Shown here: positions 8,324 through 16,376 of the stretch, piece after piece
Position numbering within the stretch: position 1 is the stretch's first letter
Layout: each line of letters begins with the position of its first letter
DNA from: Spirochaetia bacterium
GTDB lineage: Bacteria; Spirochaetota; Spirochaetia; Treponematales; Breznakiellaceae
DNA length: 23,836 nt
Direction: 5' to 3'
NCBI GenBank assembly: GCA_025997715.1
Contig: BNUY01000029.1
Location: 1 to 23,836 of the forward strand
Translations under genes and position numbers: made by a program
The notes under the pieces: generated by a model
What the model was told of the DNA's origin: nothing
Database searches by the model: none
Seen by the model: the letters and a program-made list of their open reading frames with translations, nothing else

Positions 8324-10072
8324 CTAAGTACCCTGACTATGGGATTCAATAATGGTGTTTAATATGGCTTCGGTTTCCGCAGCATTTTCACCGAGCAGGA
8401 AAGCTATCTTCTGAACCGCCTGAACATTTTTTTCGATAATTTTCCGGGCCTTTGCCACGGTCTTGTCCCGCCGCACCTGGGGAGCTGTGATGTCATTGAT
8501 GACTGCGGCAAAGACCTCGCCTTTTTCTATAACGTAGACATTCAGGTGAAACACTTTCTTGTTATACCGGATGTCGTAATCAAAACTTGAAGCGATTTCC
8601 GCCAGGAGGGCGTCTTCAAAATAATCCACCAGATCGATAATCTTATTGAGGTTTACCCCGGTCAGTTCCGGCATCAGTTCATACAGTTCTTCGATTTCCT
8701 TCCCCATGAGGCGCGCAAAGTTTTTATTTGCCTCAAGCACATGCAGGGTTTTATCCACGAGCACAATGCCTGAGGGGCTTGTTTTAATCATGGCGTTTGC
8801 CTTTCTTTGGGCCATGTTCCGCATATAGGAGGCGCACATTACTTTTTCCGCCCGTTTTTCAAGCATGGCGGCGGCAAAGGAACGGCAGTCTTCATACCCG
8901 CATTGTCCGCAGTTAAGTGCGTCATCTGCTCCGTATATGCCGATTTTTCGGAGGGCGGCGCGTAATTCGGAAACCGAGAATTCCACCCGGGGTTTTTCAA
9001 TGAGGGTCAGGGTTGCCTTGGGTACAATGCCGTCCCGCAACGTGTTTGGGTCAAGTTTGTCGTCGGCGGCTTGGGCGTATTGCAGCAGTTGGGCGCGGCG
9101 CATGATGGCCGAGGTGTCCCGGGTGACGCAGGGGCCGTTAATGCAGCCCCCGGAACAGGCAAGCAGTTCAAGGAACAGGGGCGCGGGAAGATGTTCCGGG
9201 GCTAAATTGCCATGGAGCAGTTCCGCGATGGTATTGATCCCCGATACCACCATATTCGATACTGCGGAAAAAGATTGATAGCTTTTTAAGGAAAGGATCA
9301 TGCCGCCGTCTACGGGGTAATAGCTTCCCTTTGCGGCGCGGCGCGGTACAAAGTCAGTATCACTATCGTTAGCTTCAATTTTTTCAGGTACAAGGCCTTC
9401 CTGGGCAAACCATTGTTTTAATTCCTCAAAGGTAATTGCGGCGTTGATTTCCCGGAATTGATCCGCCTCCCGTTTTTTCGCGATGCAGGGGCCGATAAAA
9501 ACCACCGCAATTTTATCGCCGTAAATTTTTCGCAGAAACAGTGCGTGGGATAAGAGGGGAGAGGCCCGGTCGTTAAGGTAGGGAATATACGCCGGGGCAT
9601 TTTGTTTTATGTACATCACCACGCTGGGGCAGGCCGATGACAGGAAAAGCCGCTGCCCGGTCTCCGGGAACGCAGTAGGTTCCGGCGTCTTTTCCAGATC
9701 CGCGGCAATGTCGGCGGAAACAAAATCGGCCCCCAGGGCGGTTTCGGAAATGCCCGCAAAGCCCAGCTTCTTCAAGGCGGTAATGATCTGCGCGGGGGAT
9801 GAGCCGTAAAACTCTGCGGCGTAGGAGGGCGCAAGGGACGCATAGACCTTGATCCCACGGTTTATCAGCCTTTGGACTTTTTCGATATCCTTCCTGACCC
9901 GTTTAGCCCCGGCGGGACAACAGGTAACGCAGTTCCCGCAGTAGATGCAGAGCTTCGGTATGATTTCCGCGAGCCCGTTCTTAACCCGGATCGACTTTAC
10001 CGGACAGCGGCTGACGCACTTATAACAGCCCCGGCATTCCGATTCTTCCGTAGAGATTGGATACTGCAACAT
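8324..10072 (-). CDS. hydS: Sensory [FeFe] hydrogenase with PAS domain
   Basis: A 582-aa HydS/HfsB-type protein. Domains in order: two [4Fe-4S] ferredoxin motifs (Cys13/16/19/23 and Cys42/45/48/52); an H-cluster domain with L1 SSACPSV, L2 GPCIAKKREA and L3 ELLACSGGCINGPC; a four-Cys Fe-S motif (LNCGQCGYEDC...MC); a PAS domain beginning about TSPSGIVLVDKTLHVLEANK; and a C-terminal helical tail. In catalytic enzymes L1 is TSCCPxW and its first Cys shuttles protons. Here that position is Ala while the cluster-ligand Cys is kept, as in known sensory hydrogenases such as Thermotoga HydS. It is therefore expected to sense H2 slowly rather than metabolise it. It is the first gene of a two-gene operon with the phosphatase, starting 6 nt behind a -10 box without a ribosome site. 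Confidence 0.92.
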   Translation of the reverse strand: MLQYPISTEESECRGCYKCVSRCPVKSIRVKNGLAEIIPKLCIYCGNCVTCCPAGAKRVRKDIEKVQRLINRGIKVYASLAPSYAAEFYGSSPAQIITALKKLGFAGISETALGADFVSADIAADLEKTPEPTAFPETGQRLFLSSACPSVVMYIKQNAPAYIPYLNDRASPLLSHALFLRKIYGDKIAVVFIGPCIAKKREADQFREINAAITFEELKQWFAQEGLVPEKIEANDSDTDFVPRRAAKGSYYPVDGGMILSLKSYQSFSAVSNMVVSGINTIAELLHGNLAPEHLPAPLFLELLACSGGCINGPCVTRDTSAIMRRAQLLQYAQAADDKLDPNTLRDGIVPKATLTLIEKPRVEFSVSELRAALRKIGIYGADDALNCGQCGYEDCRSFAAAMLEKRAEKVMCASYMRNMAQRKANAMIKTSPSGIVLVDKTLHVLEANKNFARLMGKEIEELYELMPELTGVNLNKIIDLVDYFEDALLAEIASSFDYDIRYNKKVFHLNVYVIEKGEVFAAVINDITAPQVRRDKTVAKARKIIEKNVQAVQKIAFLLGENAAETEAILNTIIESHSQGT

Positions 10073-10078
10073 AGGGCG

Positions 10079-10107
10079 ATTCTACCGGTATTTTACGGGG
10101 TGTTCAA
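10079..10107 (-). promoter_or_regulatory. Promoter of the hydrogenase-phosphatase operon, leaderless type
   Basis: On the minus strand, -35 TTGAAC (10107-10102), a 17-bp spacer and -10 TAGAAT (10084-10079) are followed after 6 nt (CGCCCT) by the hydS ATG. The 7-bp ACCGGTA occurs twice (10084-10090 and 10107-10113, 23 bp apart), abutting the -10 and the -35, and could be a regulator site. Confidence 0.65.
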
Positions 10108-10123
10108 CCGGTAATACCCGGTT

Positions 10124-11419
10124 TCACATACAAAACACCGCATATAATGGTACGCTCTTTATCCCATTCTCAAACCCAAAGTTCTTAGCAGAAATACGCA
10201 CCGCTGCATCATAGCCATATTGTGTATCAAAAACCGAAAGGCTCCTTGATTTGACATGGACTCCCGCCTTAACCTCAACCGGAATAATCTTCTCACCCTT
10301 TTGTATGACAAAATCAATTTCAGCGGTATTATCCGACTGCCAATAATACAGGGGATAGCCCAGGGCGTTCAAACTTACCGCAACATAATTTTCCGTAAGA
10401 GCACCCAGAAAGGTGTTGTCAATTTCCAGATTGGACAGGATCATTCCCTGGGGAAAGGCAGACTTCATGGTGAGCATCCCCACATCGGCCATGTAGAGCT
10501 TAAAGTTTGCCGGTTCGGTATAGACCGCCAGGGGAAGCCGGGAATTGGTTAACTTATCGCACTTCAGCACCACCCCGGAAAAGTTGAGCCATTCTATTGA
10601 TGCGCCGAAAATAGCCGCGCTTCCTCCGGACTTAACAACCTTGTACTGAAATTTTTTATTATCCTTTGCAAGCTGGTTCGGGATAGAATTATAACAGGCC
10701 CTGATCTTCACACTCTCCTGCGGGGAAGCGTATTTTGCCATGTCTGCAATATAGTTATTCATAATTTCATTCTGAATAACAGAAACATTCACTAGTTTTT
10801 GTTCTTCCGCATAAACACTAACAACCTTTGGCATTCCTCCGATTATCAAAAACAGTTTATATAATTCTAACAGTTCGCTATGCAGGGCAAGGGGCATCTT
10901 TTTATCCTCCTCGTAGGAGATGCGGATTTTGGCGCACAACCATTGTTTCCCCAATGCCCAGAGAAATTCCTCAAAGTCCAGGGGCAGCAGATGCAGGGTT
11001 TCTACCTTTCCTACCGGGAATGAATACTGTTCCCGGTTCAGAGAAACCCCAAGGAGGGAACCGGCGGCAATCACCGGTATATCAGGGGCTTCATCGCAAA
11101 AATATTTGAGGGATGTAAGTGCCCGTTCACAGGCCTGGATTTCATCAAAAAAAAGCAGGGTCTTGCCGGGGATGACTTCTTCCCCGAATTCACCCTCCAA
11201 ATACCGTACAATTTTTTCTGGCGCTATATCCTCCTCAAAAAAGGACCCTGCCCGCTTGTTTTTTTCAAAATCAATGTAGATGACATTTTGAAATTCCCTG
11301 CGGCCGAATTCCTGTATCAGCCAGGTTTTTCCAACCTGCCGGGCTCCCTGCACGATAAGGGGCTGTCGGCCTTGTTTGGTTTTCCAAGCCCCAAGGGTGG
11401 AAAAAAGTCTCCGTTCCAT
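10124..11419 (-). CDS. AAA+ ATPase with C-terminal DUF4143 domain
   Basis: A 431-aa member of the large bacterial/archaeal ATPase family with an N-terminal AAA domain and a C-terminal DUF4143. Walker A is GARQVGKT (residues 25-32), Walker B is LLFFDEIQ (about 87-94), and a sensor-like AAGSLLGV follows. The C-terminal part carries a nuclease-like PD-(D/E)xK signature, YYWQSDNTAEIDFVIQKGEK followed by IPVEVKAG. The family is common in host-associated anaerobes and spreads horizontally; its biological role is unclear. It is a monocistronic unit between the Mo operon and the hydrogenase operon, with its own promoter 8 nt before the ATG and no ribosome site. Confidence 0.9.
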   Translation of the reverse strand: MERRLFSTLGAWKTKQGRQPLIVQGARQVGKTWLIQEFGRREFQNVIYIDFEKNKRAGSFFEEDIAPEKIVRYLEGEFGEEVIPGKTLLFFDEIQACERALTSLKYFCDEAPDIPVIAAGSLLGVSLNREQYSFPVGKVETLHLLPLDFEEFLWALGKQWLCAKIRISYEEDKKMPLALHSELLELYKLFLIIGGMPKVVSVYAEEQKLVNVSVIQNEIMNNYIADMAKYASPQESVKIRACYNSIPNQLAKDNKKFQYKVVKSGGSAAIFGASIEWLNFSGVVLKCDKLTNSRLPLAVYTEPANFKLYMADVGMLTMKSAFPQGMILSNLEIDNTFLGALTENYVAVSLNALGYPLYYWQSDNTAEIDFVIQKGEKIIPVEVKAGVHVKSRSLSVFDTQYGYDAAVRISAKNFGFENGIKSVPLYAVFCM

Positions 11420-11427
11420 ATAGGCTA

Positions 11428-11456
11428 AGAATATCTGAAAAAGATCGTTAAGTCAA
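11428..11456 (-). promoter_or_regulatory. Promoter of the AAA+ ATPase gene, leaderless type
   Basis: -35 TTGACT (11456-11451), a 17-bp spacer and -10 TATTCT (11433-11428) lie 8 nt before the ATG at 11419. No Shine-Dalgarno fits in that gap. Confidence 0.65.
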
Positions 11457-11482
11457 GAAAAATCATATAAATTTGATTTTTC
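11457..11482 (-). terminator. Terminator-like hairpin after the molybdenum operon
   Basis: A perfect 9-bp inverted repeat, GAAAAATCA / TGATTTTTC, with an 8-nt loop lies 5 bp after the ModE-type gene stop. The 3' arm supplies the T run. The stem is AT-rich, so it would be a weak terminator. Confidence 0.4.
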
Positions 11483-11487
11483 CTCAC

Positions 11488-11862
11488 TTAACGGTCATCT
11501 GCCAAGCTTTTTTCCGGGTAATACCGTTGGAATATGTCCCCCACCGCGGTTTCACATTCCTGCAAAAACGCGCGGTGTTTCTCCAGAAACGCAACGCCTT
11601 CCTCGGTGAGGTGCGCCTCGCCGCCGCCCTTGCCGCCCTGCTGACGGATCACCACGGTAAATCCCAGCCACCGTTCAAGGCGGCCCAGCAGCTTCCAGCC
11701 CTTGGTGTAGGACATGTCCATTTTTTCACAGGCGTCACGGACATTTCCGTTTTGCTGGATTTCCAACAAAAGTTTTATCATCCCGGGACCGCAGAAGGGC
11801 TCCCCCTTCTCTGTCCGGGTAATCAGGGAAATTTTCAGAACCGGTTTTATATCTTCAAGCAT
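11488..11862 (-). CDS. ModE-type molybdenum-responsive transcriptional regulator (DNA-binding domain only)
   Basis: A 124-aa winged-helix protein of the ModE N-terminal type. Typical features are GPGMIKLLLEIQQNGNVRDA, the recognition-helix segment MSYTKGWKLLGRLE, and the glycine-rich wing RQQGGKGGGEAHLTEEG. The molybdate-binding Mop domains of full ModE are absent, as in many short homologues, so the way molybdate is sensed is unclear. The start is the ATG at 11862: it has GAGGTGGT 8 nt upstream and overlaps the last 8 nt of moeA. An upstream extension of the frame lies inside moeA and is not needed. It probably regulates this operon or molybdate uptake. Confidence 0.85.
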   Translation of the reverse strand: MLEDIKPVLKISLITRTEKGEPFCGPGMIKLLLEIQQNGNVRDACEKMDMSYTKGWKLLGRLERWLGFTVVIRQQGGKGGGEAHLTEEGVAFLEKHRAFLQECETAVGDIFQRYYPEKSLADDR

Positions 11863-13153
11863 TGTATTGCACCACCTCAACGATACTACCTGCGGACAGC
11901 GCTCCGCTGCAAGCGGGAATGTCCACAAAACAATTACAACCTACAAGGGAACGCATCTGCCCGGAAGCGTGGCCCTCCGGCAAGCTTACCAAGGGTAAGC
12001 CGCTTTCTAGAGGGGGCTCACCGGCGCCATTCTCCGTTAAGAGCCGGGCGCGGATAAAACGCCGGGCGCCGCTTGATTTGGGGAAGGGGTTTTGCAAACG
12101 GGCCTCTAGCCGCCGGGTTTTCAGGTCCGGACGCCGGGCCAGTTTTGCTAACACCGGCCGTGCCAGGAGTTCCAGGTTGGCCATCGCGGCAAAGGGGTTT
12201 CCCGAAAGGCAGATGAGCAGTTTTCCCCGGTACATCCCGCAGAGTATGGCGCTGCCGGGTTTGAAGTTCATCCGCCAGAAAAGGCGTTCCGCGCCCAGCC
12301 GGGTAAGCACATCCCGCATAATATCCTTGTCCCCCACGCTGACCGCGCCGGTGGTGATCAGCATATCCAGGCTTTCCATGTGGGCGCCTATTTCCGCCGC
12401 CGCCGTTTCGCTTACGTCCGCCACGATGGGCAGTAAATGCGGTCGGAAACCCAGCTCCCGCAGCCGTGCGGAAAGCAGCACACCATTACTGTTGTATATT
12501 TTTCCCGGCGGCAACGGTTCCCCCGGCGGGACAAGTTCATCCCCGGTACACAGTATCCCTATTTCCGGCGGGCGGTATACCGGAACCTCCGCAAATCCCA
12601 TTTCGGCAAGGAGTCCAAGCCGCACAAAGTCCAGCCGCTCACCCGGCGAAATAAGAAGCTGGCCCTTCTGTACATCCTCCCCTCGGAAAATATAGTTTTC
12701 GTGTTTTTTAACGGGATGGGAAATTACAACTTCCGTTCCACCGTTCTCCTTGAACGCACCGTTCTCCCTGGACGCCGATTCCTGCACATCTTCCTTGGGG
12801 AGCATGGCGTCCGACCCCTCGGGCATGGGCGCCCCGGTCATGATCCGTAAGGCCTCCCCCGGCAATAGTGCAGGACCAGATGCCGTACCTGTATAGACCG
12901 ACCCGGCGTATTCCACCCCGGCTACGCGCAGCCTGACCGGCGCAGCTTCGGAGGCGTTTACGGTGTCGGCGCTGCGGAGGGCAAAGCCGTCCAGGGGGGA
13001 CCGGTCGAAGGGCGGGTTATCTATGGGGGCGTAGATGGTTTCACCTGAAACCAGTCCGTGGGCTTTACGCAGCGGGAGTTTGAGTACGTCGTCTATAGGG
13101 ATGGTCCTGGACAAAATCAGTTCCAGGGCCGTTTCCAAATCTATTCGTTCCAT
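11855..13153 (-). CDS. moeA: Molybdopterin molybdenumtransferase MoeA
   Basis: A 432-aa MoeA that inserts molybdate into adenylylated molybdopterin to form the molybdenum cofactor in the cytoplasm. Conserved segments are DNPPFDRSPLDGFALRSADT near the N-terminus, ITTGAVSVGDKDIMRDVL in the MPT-binding domain, FKPGSAILCG, and ICLSGNPFAAMANLELLARP. The length is normal for the family. The ATG is 6 bp after the mobB-like stop, with the ribosome site GGTAAGG partly formed by that stop region, and moeA overlaps the ModE-type gene. A Mo- or W-enzyme such as formate dehydrogenase would be the client, but none is in the window. Confidence 0.94.
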   Translation of the reverse strand: MERIDLETALELILSRTIPIDDVLKLPLRKAHGLVSGETIYAPIDNPPFDRSPLDGFALRSADTVNASEAAPVRLRVAGVEYAGSVYTGTASGPALLPGEALRIMTGAPMPEGSDAMLPKEDVQESASRENGAFKENGGTEVVISHPVKKHENYIFRGEDVQKGQLLISPGERLDFVRLGLLAEMGFAEVPVYRPPEIGILCTGDELVPPGEPLPPGKIYNSNGVLLSARLRELGFRPHLLPIVADVSETAAAEIGAHMESLDMLITTGAVSVGDKDIMRDVLTRLGAERLFWRMNFKPGSAILCGMYRGKLLICLSGNPFAAMANLELLARPVLAKLARRPDLKTRRLEARLQNPFPKSSGARRFIRARLLTENGAGEPPLESGLPLVSLPEGHASGQMRSLVGCNCFVDIPACSGALSAGSIVEVVQYNA

Positions 13154-13159
13154 AGCGCC

Positions 13160-13777
13160 TTACCCCGCAAAACGGACCTGTACTTGTCCGTCCGCCGTAT
13201 GTTCTATGTGTATTTTTGCCAGCAGCGTTTGTAAACCCTCCGCAGTGATAGGGCTTTCCACTTTGATCTGGGCCAGGCTCAGCACCCGGGCCGCGCTGGG
13301 CTTTACCTGCTCCTCCGGGCCGGAGCCGACCATGATAAAACAGCCCGGTTCAACCACTTCCCGCAGGCTGTTTGATTCGCCGATGACGAGGGCCTTTTGG
13401 GGAATCTTTTCAAGAACCGCTAAATATCCTTCGTCCAGAGCGGATCGCAGGGACCGAAGCCAAAAAACCCGTTCAGCCCCGGCGCGGAGCAGCCGTGCGG
13501 TATCCTTGTTGCTGCACCCGGCGGGTAATGTTGCGAGGCTACCCTCCGATTCCTCCGTCAGCACGTACTTTTCGGTGATTGCGCAGGCGCCGCAGCCATC
13601 TCCGCCACGGGGGCAGATACCCCCCGCATGGGCTACGGTGGTGACCTTAAGACCTACCACCGGGAAGCGGTCTTTGAAACGGCGTATCAGTTCTTCCGCC
13701 AAAACGGTTTTGCCCCGGTTCCGGCCCGTGCCGCCGATGAGGATCATCTGTTCCGCAGAGAATGCCGCATTGCCCAT
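13160..13777 (-). CDS. MobB-like P-loop NTPase of molybdenum cofactor metabolism
   Basis: A 205-aa protein with a P-loop GGTGRNRGKT (about residues 14-23), the arrangement seen in MobB-type GTPases (molybdopterin-guanine dinucleotide synthesis). A cysteine cluster, GGICPRGGDGCGAC (about 52-65), may bind metal. The ESNSLREVVEPGCFIMVGSG stretch matches the region in these proteins that names the bound nucleotide's pocket. It is the first gene of the operon with moeA and the ModE-type regulator. The exact member (MobB or a related xdh/selenium-molybdoenzyme accessory NTPase) is not certain. The ATG at 13777 lies 5 nt after a -10 hexamer; a second Met (residue 11) directly before the P-loop is a possible alternative start. 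Confidence 0.8.
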   Translation of the reverse strand: MGNAAFSAEQMILIGGTGRNRGKTVLAEELIRRFKDRFPVVGLKVTTVAHAGGICPRGGDGCGACAITEKYVLTEESEGSLATLPAGCSNKDTARLLRAGAERVFWLRSLRSALDEGYLAVLEKIPQKALVIGESNSLREVVEPGCFIMVGSGPEEQVKPSAARVLSLAQIKVESPITAEGLQTLLAKIHIEHTADGQVQVRFAG

Positions 13778-13782
13778 ACTTC

Positions 13783-13811
13783 AGTTTACCGGATATCGAA
13801 TCATATTTCAA
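13783..13811 (-). promoter_or_regulatory. Promoter of the mobB-moeA-modE operon, leaderless type
   Basis: -35 TTGAAA (13811-13806), a 17-bp spacer and -10 TAAACT (13788-13783) are followed by GAAGT and then the ATG at 13777. There is no room for a ribosome site. Confidence 0.55.
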
Positions 13812-13846
13812 TACTATTGGTTCACCAGCCAGCAATTCTAAATTTG

Positions 13847-13868
13847 CCCGATTTATGATAAAATCGGG
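13847..13868. promoter_or_regulatory. Perfect dyad upstream of the molybdenum operon
   Basis: CCCGATTT and AAATCGGG form a perfect 8-bp inverted repeat with a 6-nt spacer (ATGATA), 36 bp upstream of the -35. No T run follows on either strand, so an operator (perhaps for the operon's ModE-type regulator) is likelier than a terminator. It is not the classical ModE box of enterics. Confidence 0.4.
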
Positions 13869-13901
13869 GGTATGGGTGGGGAAACATTTGAGCGGCTAAT
13901 G

Positions 13902-15578
13902 AGTGTCCATCCCTAAAGTCACTTAAAAACATCAGCAACAAAAAACTTTGATTAAAACACATCTCAAACCGCTATAAAATGCATTGTAATCGGTATTTCA
14001 ATTTGAAATGTTACATAAAAAGACAAAAAAAAGTTAGTTTGCCCGAAATTTTATCTGAAACAGGGGTGAAATGGGCACAATACACTCGTAACCGCTCAAA
14101 TTATGCGATATTGGTGTTTTCCCGGTGGGGGGGGGGCTCAGGTTACTGCGGCAACTGCAGCACCATCACCACCCGTAAGCGCTTTCAGAAAATGTGCGGT
14201 GATGACACGTATGTTGTAACCAATTACACTCCAGTATACTTTCTGATCAAAATGTGCGCGGCCTTTCCACATACATCTTCGCAAATCAAACCCGCGCTTA
14301 AGATTTGATATTATCGCTTCAATGCTGCTGCGCCATTTTTTCAAACGGGTTTCCATGTTTTTACTGCTCGTTATGTTTTTTAAACTTCCTACAATTTTGT
14401 TGAAAACTATGTTTTTAATTCCAAGACTTTTTGCATGTTCCTGATTCGCAAGACTTGCATACCCGCCATCGGTTACACTCGAGGACGGAACTATTCCATA
14501 GTCATTGATTATTTTATCCGTTGCACCTTGGTAAAACGTTGTATCACCGGGATTCCCCTTTGCAATAGCTACTCCCAGTATCAGATGACTTCGTCCGCCC
14601 ACCAAATCAACCTTATGTCCAAATTGCACATCCCGTTGTCCCTTCACGATAATATCCGTGTGCCGCTCATATATTGAAAATATTTTTTCTTCATTCGGCA
14701 CCTTCTCTTTATTGATTTCGTGCCGGACGGTAATCGAATGCACTTGTTGCATGACTGGTAAAAATTGTTCTATTTCCTCCGTTAATACCATCGTTTTGAC
14801 GTTTATAGCCCCGAATATGAGCTTTTTTTTTACTACGTTGGAAAGTTGATTTATGGCCTTCGTAAAATTAACAAGCTGCTTCTTAAACAGCTTTACCCGT
14901 TTGTCTTCACACTTTGTATTGTTGATTTTGAAATATGTTTTCTTCGCATCAACCATATAGTTCCGGTAATCAATGGTGTCAATTTCCTCTTTCAGGTGCG
15001 ACAGCAAACGATGGCTTTCCTTTATACAATCCCACATCAGCGCATTATTTGTCGGATAATGAATGTTTGTTTCTACCACCGTGCTGTCTTCTACTATCTT
15101 TTTCAAGTCCTCGTAACCAAGCCCTATCGCTATTTTATTGAGCGATACCATGAGTTTATCCAGACTATCCCCGCTTATTCTCGCTATATATTTTTGCCAC
15201 GTTTTTTCGCTGAATATTTTTCTGTCCAGCTTTAAAAACGTTTCGCAAATCTTCGAATCGTCCTGATGTCCCTCAAAATCCGCGTAGTCAATATTCCGCA
15301 ATTGTTTGTATATGGCCCCGCGTACAATTTGTTCTACGCTCGGCGTATCTTGTCTGCCAAAATTACTTTCCGCACTACCCCGGCATACATCATCCTTCAT
15401 CATCCGTATCAATTCCGGATGTTCCTCAAGGACCGTGTCGATAAGCGCAAATTCCGGATTCCGTTCCCAATTGGGTTCTTTAAATTTCAACATTAATGGT
15501 TCAAATAGGTTGTTCATGCCTTAATCATACCGTTTTACAGGGGGTTTGTATAGGGGCTTGACTTTAGGGATGGACACT
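13902..15578 (-). mobile_element. 1677-bp insertion sequence, ISNCY-like
   Basis: Perfect 20-bp terminal inverted repeats, AGTGTCCATCCCTAAAGTCA at 13902-13921 and its reverse complement at 15559-15578, enclose one transposase gene on the minus strand. About 215 bp of AT-rich non-coding sequence lies between the left repeat and the transposase stop. No convincing target-site duplication is visible. The right end abuts a DUF1016 gene remnant whose continuation is missing on the left side, so a deletion accompanied or followed insertion. Confidence 0.85.
14138..15517 (-). CDS. DDE transposase, ISNCY-like
   Basis: A 459-aa transposase. An N-terminal helical region with TPSVEQIVRGAIYKQLRNID precedes the catalytic part. 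The acidic residues are probably Asp in KKIVEDSTVVETNIHYPT, Asp in SSSVTDGGYASL and Glu in WRSSIEAIISNLKRGFDLRR. GHKVDLVGGRSHLILGVAIA is typical of the DDE core. The arrangement, with a long helical insertion between the first two, resembles the ISNCY family; IS5/IS1182-type is the alternative. The frame is intact with no internal stop, so the element may be active. The ATG at 15517 has a TATGAT and AAGG just upstream. Codon use is more AT-rich than the molybdenum operon. Confidence 0.85.
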   Translation of the reverse strand: MNNLFEPLMLKFKEPNWERNPEFALIDTVLEEHPELIRMMKDDVCRGSAESNFGRQDTPSVEQIVRGAIYKQLRNIDYADFEGHQDDSKICETFLKLDRKIFSEKTWQKYIARISGDSLDKLMVSLNKIAIGLGYEDLKKIVEDSTVVETNIHYPTNNALMWDCIKESHRLLSHLKEEIDTIDYRNYMVDAKKTYFKINNTKCEDKRVKLFKKQLVNFTKAINQLSNVVKKKLIFGAINVKTMVLTEEIEQFLPVMQQVHSITVRHEINKEKVPNEEKIFSIYERHTDIIVKGQRDVQFGHKVDLVGGRSHLILGVAIAKGNPGDTTFYQGATDKIINDYGIVPSSSVTDGGYASLANQEHAKSLGIKNIVFNKIVGSLKNITSSKNMETRLKKWRSSIEAIISNLKRGFDLRRCMWKGRAHFDQKVYWSVIGYNIRVITAHFLKALTGGDGAAVAAVT

Positions 15579-15636
15579 AAATAAGGTCTTTGATCTCTTT
15601 GACAAAAGATGTATAAAGAAGTAATTCGTTTCCCAA
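15577..15636 (-). pseudogene. DUF1016 (YhcG) nuclease gene remnant, 19 codons
   Basis: These 60 bases match the first codons of the intact DUF1016 gene at 17429-18460. The ATG is replaced by TTG, and after LLLYTSFVKEIKDLI the frame ends at a TAG formed with the last bases of the insertion sequence. The rest of the gene is gone. Compared with the intact locus, about 28 bp between this gene and the DUF3782-type gene are also deleted. Confidence 0.8.
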
Positions 15637-15656
15637 GGTTTTGTAAATGGCGGGCT

Positions 15657-16238
15657 TCACCACTGGCGGGGAATAAATCCCAGAGGCGGCTTTACAAGAC
15701 GAACCGATTCTCCCGTTAATTCCAATACAAAAAAACCAACACCATGCGCATATGCCTGTACATCAGGATCAACGGCGCCGCCGGCCATAGCTCCAATCAG
15801 TGTTTTGCCTTTACACTCGGCGGGCGGGTACTTCAATATCAACTCCATCCGTTTAAGATGGCGATCGACATCGTCTATTCGGTGTAACGATGCTTTCACT
15901 TCAACAGGCATCACAAATTCACCGTTCGACAACAGTATATCTATATCGGTAAGAATACGGTCAGTTTCATCAAACAAGGGTACACGCTGGTATGCGCGCC
16001 TGAATTTATAGGGATACGCATCGAACTTTTCCCACAATCGGGCGGCGATAAGCGTTTCGATGAGTTCCCCCATAGATCGGTTTAATCCGCCGACATTTTT
16101 TGACACTTTGTCCACTCTCTCCGCCATTTTATCAACGTTTGCCGTTGTTTGGTCAACATGTGCCTGCGTTTTCATGATCGCCGCCCACACATCCTCAAAA
16201 TTGAGCCCCATCTGCGGTTGTTCCAGTACATCAGCCAT
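15657..16238 (-). CDS. DUF3782-type protein with PD-(D/E)xK nuclease fold, copy 1
   Basis: A 193-aa protein from the ATG at 16238, chosen because GAGGT lies 5 nt before it; a longer frame to 16268 starts inside the promoter. An N-terminal coiled coil with heptads of the VDKMAERVDKVSKN kind (about residues 15-55) is followed by a nuclease-like domain with TDIDILLSNGEFVMPVEVKA, the D...ExK core of PD-(D/E)xK enzymes. The family is uncharacterised and common in mobile regions. It is nearly identical to copy 2 (18509-19111) but has one heptad (7 residues) less in the coiled coil. Its downstream partner has been destroyed by the insertion sequence. Confidence 0.8.
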   Translation of the reverse strand: MADVLEQPQMGLNFEDVWAAIMKTQAHVDQTTANVDKMAERVDKVSKNVGGLNRSMGELIETLIAARLWEKFDAYPYKFRRAYQRVPLFDETDRILTDIDILLSNGEFVMPVEVKASLHRIDDVDRHLKRMELILKYPPAECKGKTLIGAMAGGAVDPDVQAYAHGVGFFVLELTGESVRLVKPPLGFIPRQW

Positions 16239-16256
16239 ATTTACCTCACTAACTAT

Positions 16257-16285
16257 AGCATAGAACAAAAATCGTCATCCTACAA
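16257..16285 (-). promoter_or_regulatory. Promoter of DUF3782 copy 1
   Basis: -35 TTGTAG (16285-16280), a 17-bp spacer and -10 TATGCT (16262-16257) precede a leader with the ribosome site GAGGT. The -35 lies within the repeated segment at 16276-16313. Copy 2 has the same arrangement with TATACT. Confidence 0.5.
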
Positions 16286-16313
16286 GCCCCTGTATTGCTA
16301 AGGTTAGAACAGC
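16276..16313 (-). repeat. 38-bp dispersed repeat, copy 1 (end of a lost gene)
   Basis: Identical over 38 bp to 17046-17083 and partly to 19149-19237. On the minus strand it encodes AVLTLAIQGLVG and a stop, the tail of a gene whose longer form is seen at 19189-19305. Confidence 0.75.
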
Positions 16314-16376
16314 ATGGGTCGGCGTATACTTGCTAAGTAATATCCGCCGATATAGGTAAAGAATGCGAACCAGGGC

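Noticed and set aside
13893..15586. Target-site duplication ctaatgag / ctaaataa at the IS ends
   Set aside because: Only about five of eight bases match and the IS boundaries would have to shift by two bases; not convincing.
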